NCBI GenBank assembly: GCA_936908745.1
Contig: CAKZFX010000013.1
Location: forward strand, 124,001 to 188,000
Reading direction: 5' to 3'
DNA from: an uncultured Chitinophagaceae bacterium
Lineage (GTDB): Bacteria; Bacteroidota; Bacteroidia; Chitinophagales; Chitinophagaceae
DNA: 64,000 bases
The first letter of the stretch is position 1; each line of letters begins with the position of its first letter. A program made the position numbers and the translations under genes. The notes under the pieces are model-generated. The model was given only the letters and a program-made list of their open reading frames with translations. It did no database searches and had not been told where the DNA came from. Positions 58,955 through 64,000 of the stretch are shown here, piece after piece.

Positions 58955-60724
58955 TCAATTATATCTGCGCACCCTGAAATTGAAACTCACGTTATAAGGA
59001 GTATTGCTCACAAAATCATTCATCACCCCGCTGAAACTACCGGAGATAAATCCTCCCGGCGCACCAAATTCTGTAATCGTCACTGCTAATGGCGTTGACG
59101 AAATAGCCCTGCCACCTGCAAAGTCGGGAGAGAACACTTCAATCAATTGGTGGCCGTTGCCAAGGGCGTCACCTCCGTCAAAATTGAAACTGAAATTGGC
59201 ATTAGTCATGATGTCGCCAACCATTTGTGTATAGCCCTGGGGCGTATAAAAGCCAGCCGGTTTGCGTGCCGGTTCGGTCCATGTATAAGAGTTTGCGTCA
59301 ATGGTATAGTTGATCGTGCTGATAGTGCTTGTTCCGCAAGCCGTTAATTGCCCCAGGTTATTAGTACCCGCATTCAGTGTAATCGTTTGTGGCTGGCTTT
59401 GCAGGTTGGTACTGTTGTCCACTACCACATAGCTGGCCGTTGTATTCGTACAGGCGAGACCTGTAAAGCTGAATGTTCCGTTTACAATTGGAATGCGGTT
59501 ATTAAAACCATTGTCATATACCTGCACATAGCCGTTGGTAACCGGAGCATTGCTGCAATTAACTGCCGTTCCTGCAATTGTTACGGTGCTTTGACCTGCG
59601 TTGCCTGTTACGGCGCCGAGATCAATATTACTGTTGGTAGTACTGAAAGGAACAGAATAAGCGGTTGTGGCGCAGGTGGTCATTACATCTAATACCAGGT
59701 TCATATTTGCCGGGATGACACCATATACATAACCGTCCATATCGGTGTAGCCAAATTTTCCATAACCGGCATTTTGCGGTACGTTGGCTTGTGTGATCAC
59801 CACCGGCACATTGCTTAATGGTTGCAACGAACTGTTCAACACTCTTGCGGTAAAGTTGACCAATGGTAAACCAATCGCACCTTCCCAATAAGAGAAATGG
59901 CTTACTTGTCCTACATAAGTGTTGCCTGTTTTGGTGGCTGTACTTTCCTGCTTCCAGCAAGCGGTTGTTTCGTCAAAAGACCAAAGTGCGATGGATGCAG
60001 GCGCCGTAGCTGCAATAGAAGCCGGGATCGGTATTGTGATCGTTGCTTTTTTTCCGGCGGCGATCTGTAATTTCTGGTCAATATCGCCTGACAGTTCCAC
60101 GGCGATCACTGCATGCGATTTGGTATATACTAAATGTCCATCGCTGTTTACGCCACGGTTGTCGCCGGGTGTGGCTGATTGAAAATTGCTGACAACAGTA
60201 GGGTCAATCCATTTGGATGCTATTTTGATAGTGCCATTATACGCAGCGCCATTGGAAGCCACTATCACTGCATCGGCAGGCAGTTCCACTTTGGCGCCAT
60301 CCGTTGTTGTAACGGTACCGCCTGCGGCAGCGTTTACCGTGCCGGTTACTGTTTTGGATAAAAGTTGTATACGTGTGAAGCTTGTTTTTCCTTCGTTGAC
60401 AGTAAAGCTGCGATAGCTGGTATAGTAGCTGCCATGAACGATTTTGATTAAACCAGCCGCTTTGTTCAGTTGGGCGTCTTCAATAAAGAAGTAGCCATAG
60501 CCATCGGTCACTGTTTGTTTATTGCCGGCCACGACCTGTGCATTGAATACCGGGTTGCCGTTAGCGTCTGTTACAAAACCGCTGACAGAAGCCGTGCTTT
60601 TGGGTGCAAAGTCGGGGATCACGGGTGTGACAACAGGTGTAAATGTTTCGTCTGAAAAGTTTTTGCGGCAGGAAAAGAAAAGGGTAAGGCTTAACAGCAG
60701 CAAGAAGGATTGGAAATGTTTCAT
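58955..60724 (-). CDS. Lipoprotein with carboxypeptidase-regulatory-like domain
   Basis: This is a 589-residue lipoprotein with lipobox LFFSC (residues ~15-19). Residues ~45-125 form a CarboxypepD_reg-like domain (ASVSGFVTDANGNPVFNAQV). Further beta domains follow (TVTGTVNAAAGGTVTTTDGA, VPVVITQANVPQNAGYGKFG), all Ser/Thr/Asn-rich. There is a ZU5-like HFSYW element (VSHFSYWEGAI). It is probably a surface or periplasmic protein, and as the first gene before the sigma unit it could be part of the same response. No enzymatic motif was found. Confidence 0.75.
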   Translation of the reverse strand: MKHFQSFLLLLSLTLFFSCRKNFSDETFTPVVTPVIPDFAPKSTASVSGFVTDANGNPVFNAQVVAGNKQTVTDGYGYFFIEDAQLNKAAGLIKIVHGSYYTSYRSFTVNEGKTSFTRIQLLSKTVTGTVNAAAGGTVTTTDGAKVELPADAVIVASNGAAYNGTIKIASKWIDPTVVSNFQSATPGDNRGVNSDGHLVYTKSHAVIAVELSGDIDQKLQIAAGKKATITIPIPASIAATAPASIALWSFDETTACWKQESTATKTGNTYVGQVSHFSYWEGAIGLPLVNFTARVLNSSLQPLSNVPVVITQANVPQNAGYGKFGYTDMDGYVYGVIPANMNLVLDVMTTCATTAYSVPFSTTNSNIDLGAVTGNAGQSTVTIAGTAVNCSNAPVTNGYVQVYDNGFNNRIPIVNGTFSFTGLACTNTTASYVVVDNSTNLQSQPQTITLNAGTNNLGQLTACGTSTISTINYTIDANSYTWTEPARKPAGFYTPQGYTQMVGDIMTNANFSFNFDGGDALGNGHQLIEVFSPDFAGGRAISSTPLAVTITEFGAPGGFISGSFSGVMNDFVSNTPYNVSFNFRVRRYN

Positions 60725-60878
60725 AAAGTTTTAAGATGGTTTGTCATAAGAGACAGGAACAGCATAGCAGCGTTGCCTGGGCTTTTTTATTTTTTTCCGG
60801 GGAAGAAAAATACGGCAAAGCTTGCGTGCATCAAATCAATAATAATTGCTATTTATAAAGCGCAAAAAGCGGCAGCCA

Positions 60879-61403
60879 TCAGATAAGAATAATAGGAGAT
60901 TGGTTATTTAGTAAGATCCAAAAGGAAGAAAAGAGGAGGATAAGCAAGAGCGTCCAGCCGGTAAATTTAGGTGAGTAGTTTTCCCGGCGGATGGTTTTGT
61001 ATAGTAGCAGGAAATGCAACGCAATGACGATAACAGGAATGGTAAACAATCCTAAATTGAAAGTAGTGCTGATACGGCCGAGATCATTGGCCTTGCTGAA
61101 GTTCATAATGCCGGACAATAACTCTAAATAAAAAGAGGCAAAGAGAAAAGGGTACAGGTTGCGGTTATGTGTTTTTTTGATCAGCAGGAATACACAAAGC
61201 GATTGCAGCAGTGTAATGGCCGGGCCGGTGGCGCTGATAAATGTAAAATGCCAGTCTTCCCTGTAAAAGCCATTGACAGGATAGACTTTGTTCAGCGTCA
61301 TCCGCATATCATAACCGAGTAGTTCGCCGGTAGTCCAATGTGTAAATTCATGTAAAACGAAGGAAAAGACAACTGCAAGCAGTGAAAGGAGAATATAGCG
61401 CAA
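60879..61403 (-). CDS. Small membrane metalloprotease-like protein (site-2-type HEFTH)
   Basis: This is a 174-residue polytopic protein with about four to five spans. The first span ends in VLHEFTHWTTGELLGY with the zinc motif HEFTH (His18, Glu19, His22) at the membrane, as in M50 site-2 proteases. A possible third ligand is the Asp in KANDLGRIS. It is shorter than M50 proteases and lacks a PDZ domain. It could be a minimal intramembrane protease or a member of the DUF3267-like group. A -7 box lies upstream (TAACTTTG on the minus strand, 61440-61447). Confidence 0.72.
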   Translation of the reverse strand: MRYILLSLLAVVFSFVLHEFTHWTTGELLGYDMRMTLNKVYPVNGFYREDWHFTFISATGPAITLLQSLCVFLLIKKTHNRNLYPFLFASFYLELLSGIMNFSKANDLGRISTTFNLGLFTIPVIVIALHFLLLYKTIRRENYSPKFTGWTLLLILLFSSFWILLNNQSPIILI

Positions 61404-61477
61404 TGTGTTGTTAATGGCAGTAAGATTAGGTGGTAACTACAAAGTTACGAAATTTTCAGGATATCGGGTTTGATCTC

Positions 61478-61576
61478 TACCACATACCTGCCTGTCGGCA
61501 GACAGCGGAATATAGGAGCATAGATACACATAGGTGAGATCTATGTGAGCCTATATGCCTATGCTCCTATGTGGTA
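61478..61576. repeat. Dispersed palindromic repeat, family B, copy 2
   Basis: TACCACATA (61478-61486) and TATGTGGTA (61568-61576) are inverted ends. Inside, CTGCCTGTCGGCAGACAG and paired GGAGCATAGATACACATAGG / CTATATGCCTATGCTCCTAT blocks form a long imperfect palindrome. The left part equals, in reverse, copy 1 at 36153-36224. Confidence 0.7.
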
Positions 61577-61599
61577 AAAGAACATGATAAAATGCTTAT

Positions 61600-62619
61600 T
61601 TATTTCTCCCAGTATTTTTCTATAAAAAACTTTTCTTCCATGTATTTTTTCCGCCACCCGGGATTCAGCCTGTTAAGCAGCAGTCCTTCTGCAAAACCTA
61701 TTGAATAAAAGCTAACTCTTTTGTTGTCGTTTAGTTTTTGATTAGTTAACAATGCTATTTCGGTAGTATATAATTGTTCTGCAATATTCCGAAAAGGAAT
61801 ATAATCAGGCAGGCGGACGAAATCATCTGTTGGTTTATACTTTAGTAACAGTTTTGAAAATTCGTATTCCGTATTTCTTGCTAAACCTTCCTGCCAGACC
61901 TGTAATGAAAAATAGCGATAGTCTTTTTCAGTAAGTAATTGTTTGAGCTTGCTTCTTTGTAGAACATAGTCACTCGTTGCCGACTTAAATTTTTTCCTGT
62001 TTTTTTCGGCTATCGCCTTACCCAGGGCTATTGAATATTTTTCAAATTGTTTTATGATGACTGAGTCGGTGTAAGGGAAGTTATAGTTTAACATCCACAT
62101 GCCTGTTTGATCACCGCCAGACAGATCCAGCTTATTCACGTCCTCGTAATAATTTGCCCCGAAAGATTGAAACTGATGAAAATGTTCATGAAGCAGTGTT
62201 ATTACCCAGTCAGATGAACTTTTATTTGTGTTTTCCGGGGTTCCGGCAACGATGCAACTGATTCCATTTACGGCAGGAAACGTTGCCAAAAAATGTTTGC
62301 TAAAAAGGCTTTTCCTGTAATAGATATTCGTTTTTAAACGAGTGTCATATTCCAGTAGTGTAAAGTCGGAGGAGGGATTGGGGTGGTTGAGCAAAAACTC
62401 GATACTATCTGTAATGAGAATAATCGCAAACGGAGGTTTATTAAAATCCTTAAATAGTTTGTTGCCATATTTTTCAGCGATGTTCATTGCCTCATGAATA
62501 CGGATTTTATCTTCATCTCTCATCTTTGGTAAAAGTTGTGAAAATGAAGAGGCAGAACTGAATATCATTGCCAGCAAGAGTAGTAATCCCGGAATTTGGC
62601 TACTGAACGGATGTTTCAT
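61600..62619 (-). CDS. Exported HExxH metallopeptidase-like protein
   Basis: The start at 62619 gives the signal MKHPFSSQIPGLLLLLAMIF; an extra 20 residues upstream look spurious. The 339-residue product has a zinc motif HEHFH at residues 144-148 (VITLLHEHFHQFQSFG) and a plausible third ligand region in WQEGLARNTEYEF, the pattern of gluzincin peptidases. A C-terminal helical half follows. The family is not recognised by eye; the active-site residues are intact. Confidence 0.75.
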   Translation of the reverse strand: MKHPFSSQIPGLLLLLAMIFSSASSFSQLLPKMRDEDKIRIHEAMNIAEKYGNKLFKDFNKPPFAIILITDSIEFLLNHPNPSSDFTLLEYDTRLKTNIYYRKSLFSKHFLATFPAVNGISCIVAGTPENTNKSSSDWVITLLHEHFHQFQSFGANYYEDVNKLDLSGGDQTGMWMLNYNFPYTDSVIIKQFEKYSIALGKAIAEKNRKKFKSATSDYVLQRSKLKQLLTEKDYRYFSLQVWQEGLARNTEYEFSKLLLKYKPTDDFVRLPDYIPFRNIAEQLYTTEIALLTNQKLNDNKRVSFYSIGFAEGLLLNRLNPGWRKKYMEEKFFIEKYWEK

Positions 62620-62711
62620 ACAGAAAGTTTTAATACTCTTTAAAAGTAAGAAACTTTTCGTACTTTGAGGAGCATTCAATAATTTAGTCTCAAAACAGAA
62701 TATAAATCAGG

Positions 62712-63932
62712 TTAATTAAACAGTTCTGCCAACTCCTCCACGGACTGCGTCACCGGGAAAAAGCTGCATAGTTTTTTGATCACGCCTTCTACTAATGCGT
62801 CAGGGCAGGAAGCGCCGCTGGTCATCAGGATGCGCAAGGGTTGTTGAGAAGGCAACCAGTCGTTGCTCAATAACTCCTGTTTATTGTGAAAGTCATAATG
62901 AAGGATTTCTTTAGCCGATACAATTTTCTCTTCGCTGCTGATAAAATACGTGGGCAGTTTTTCTTCGCAGAGTTCCACGAGATGTGAAGTGTTGGAAGAA
63001 TTATAACCACCTACAACAATGGCGAGATCAGCAGGCGTTTCCAGCATACCGGTTACGGCCGTCTGGTTATCGTTGGTGGCATAGCAAAGCGTATCCCTTG
63101 TATCGGCAAAACGTTCATTGCTGTCGGCCGGTTGGTATTTGTCTATCATCACCTGTTTCAGGAAATCGGCAATGGCCTGTGTATCACTGGCGAGCATGGT
63201 AGTTTGATTCACCACGCCGATGCGTTGCAGGTCTTTGGTTATATCAAAACCTTCGGAATACTGGCCTTTGAACTCTTCGTAAAAACCAGCCGCTTCTTTT
63301 TCTCCTGTTATATATTTAGCTAATTCCTTTGCCTGCTGCATGTCTTCCACCACTACAGAGGGTGCATTGAACGCCGCATGTGAAAAAGTGGCCCTTGTTT
63401 CTTCATGCCTGGGCTTGCCATGAATAACAATGCTGTAGTTTTTTTTAGCAATCGCTTCGCTGCGGTTCCATACTTTTTCTACAAAGGGGCAAGTGGTATT
63501 GTATTTTTCGGTTTGTATACCGATACCGTTCAGTTGCTCTTCAATTGCCAGCGTGGTACCAAAGGCCGGGATGATCACCACATCTTCGGCGGTGAGTTCA
63601 GAAAACGGGATCAGTTGTTTACCATACGTATCCTGCAAAAAAGTAACACCGTGTGATTGCAGGTCGGCATTTACCTGCGGGTTGTGGATCATTTCACTTA
63701 ATAAAAAAATGCGTTTGCCGGGATTTTCATCCACTGTTCTGAAAGCGATCTCAATCGCATTTTCCACGCCATAGCAAAAACCAAAATGACGGGCCAGGTA
63801 AATTTGCAAAGGGCCAAAGTCCAGCAAAGCAGGAGAGAAGTCTTTCTTCATCTTGTCCATTTCCTTCCGCTTTTTTTTAATGGCGGAGATCAACGGGCTG
63901 CGGTATATTATCGGGACATCAAAACTTTTCAT
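62712..63932 (-). CDS. ispH: 4-hydroxy-3-methylbut-2-enyl diphosphate reductase
   Basis: This enzyme reduces HMBPP to IPP and DMAPP in the last step of the MEP isoprenoid pathway, with an iron-sulfur cluster. The cluster cysteines are in HFGFCYGVENA, KYNTTCPFVEKVW and RDTLCYATNDNQTAV, and HxE-type substrate residues appear in VIHGKPRHEETRATFSH. At 406 residues it is about 90 longer than E. coli IspH, with an extended N-terminus and an insert near residues 205-230. Such longer forms occur in Bacteroidota. A -7 box (TAACTTTG on the minus strand at 63987-63994) is present about 55 bases before the start. Confidence 0.95.
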   Translation of the reverse strand: MKSFDVPIIYRSPLISAIKKKRKEMDKMKKDFSPALLDFGPLQIYLARHFGFCYGVENAIEIAFRTVDENPGKRIFLLSEMIHNPQVNADLQSHGVTFLQDTYGKQLIPFSELTAEDVVIIPAFGTTLAIEEQLNGIGIQTEKYNTTCPFVEKVWNRSEAIAKKNYSIVIHGKPRHEETRATFSHAAFNAPSVVVEDMQQAKELAKYITGEKEAAGFYEEFKGQYSEGFDITKDLQRIGVVNQTTMLASDTQAIADFLKQVMIDKYQPADSNERFADTRDTLCYATNDNQTAVTGMLETPADLAIVVGGYNSSNTSHLVELCEEKLPTYFISSEEKIVSAKEILHYDFHNKQELLSNDWLPSQQPLRILMTSGASCPDALVEGVIKKLCSFFPVTQSVEELAELFN

Positions 63933-64000
63933 GAAAGATCAGCACCACGATTTTTTGGATTCGAAATGATTAAGAGGAATAATATACAAAGTTACGAATT

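Overview
The window reads as a chromosomal segment of a Bacteroidota bacterium, most probably of the Chitinophagaceae type. The support is a SusC/SusD pair, a type IX secretion C-terminal sorting domain, promoters of the TTTG / TAnnTTTG kind, a scarcity of Shine-Dalgarno sequences, a CCDC81-type HU/SPOR fusion protein, and a sigma factor next to an anti-sigma-like protein that carries an outer-membrane barrel. No tRNA, rRNA, CRISPR array or recognisable transposase was seen. Coding density is high.

Region 1 (1-15300) is a polysaccharide utilisation locus: a membrane-spanning sensor/LuxR-type regulator (cut by the window edge), SusC, SusD, a small surface lipoprotein, then a GH5 enzyme with a CBM6 module, a GH2 enzyme with a malectin module, an exported beta-helix protein (possible lyase) and a GH88 unsaturated glucuronyl hydrolase. 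GH88 acts on lyase products, so the substrate is probably a uronic-acid-containing glycan.

Region 2 (15306-23069) is housekeeping and accessory: an HU/SPOR protein, an FKBP lipoprotein, a SnoaL-like protein, L-serine dehydratase, a secreted S9 peptidase, a small GNAT protein and a degenerate zinc-peptidase-like protein.

Region 3 (23089-31271) is a complete tryptophan operon, trpL-E-G-D-C-F-F-(DUF559)-B-A. It begins with a consensus promoter, a 19-residue leader peptide with three consecutive Trp codons and a terminator/antiterminator pair. It has two divergent tandem trpF genes. A DUF559 (Vsr-like) endonuclease gene sits between trpF and trpB, framed by hairpin-bearing repeats in inverted and direct orientation. 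This nested element is the strongest candidate here for an undescribed mobile system.

Region 4 (31395-50733) holds a TlpA-type thioredoxin, pdxJ, a T9SS cargo protein, an M48 peptidase/YbjQ pair, a papain-like exported protein with a coupled lipoprotein, a lytic transglycosylase, a rhomboid protease, ahcY, an Lrp/AsnC regulator, a PrsW-type protease, eukaryotic-type NADP isocitrate dehydrogenase, and a Crp/Fnr regulator with a perfect FNR-like box in front of it.

Region 5 (50739-64000) holds an mntR-like/Nramp-USP metal operon with a palindromic operator, an alpha-glucan-phosphorylase homologue that lacks the PLP-binding lysine, an ECF sigma factor with its trans-envelope partner, several exported or membrane metallopeptidase-like proteins, and ispH. 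Two families of dispersed palindromic intergenic repeats recur through the window (five copies and two copies).
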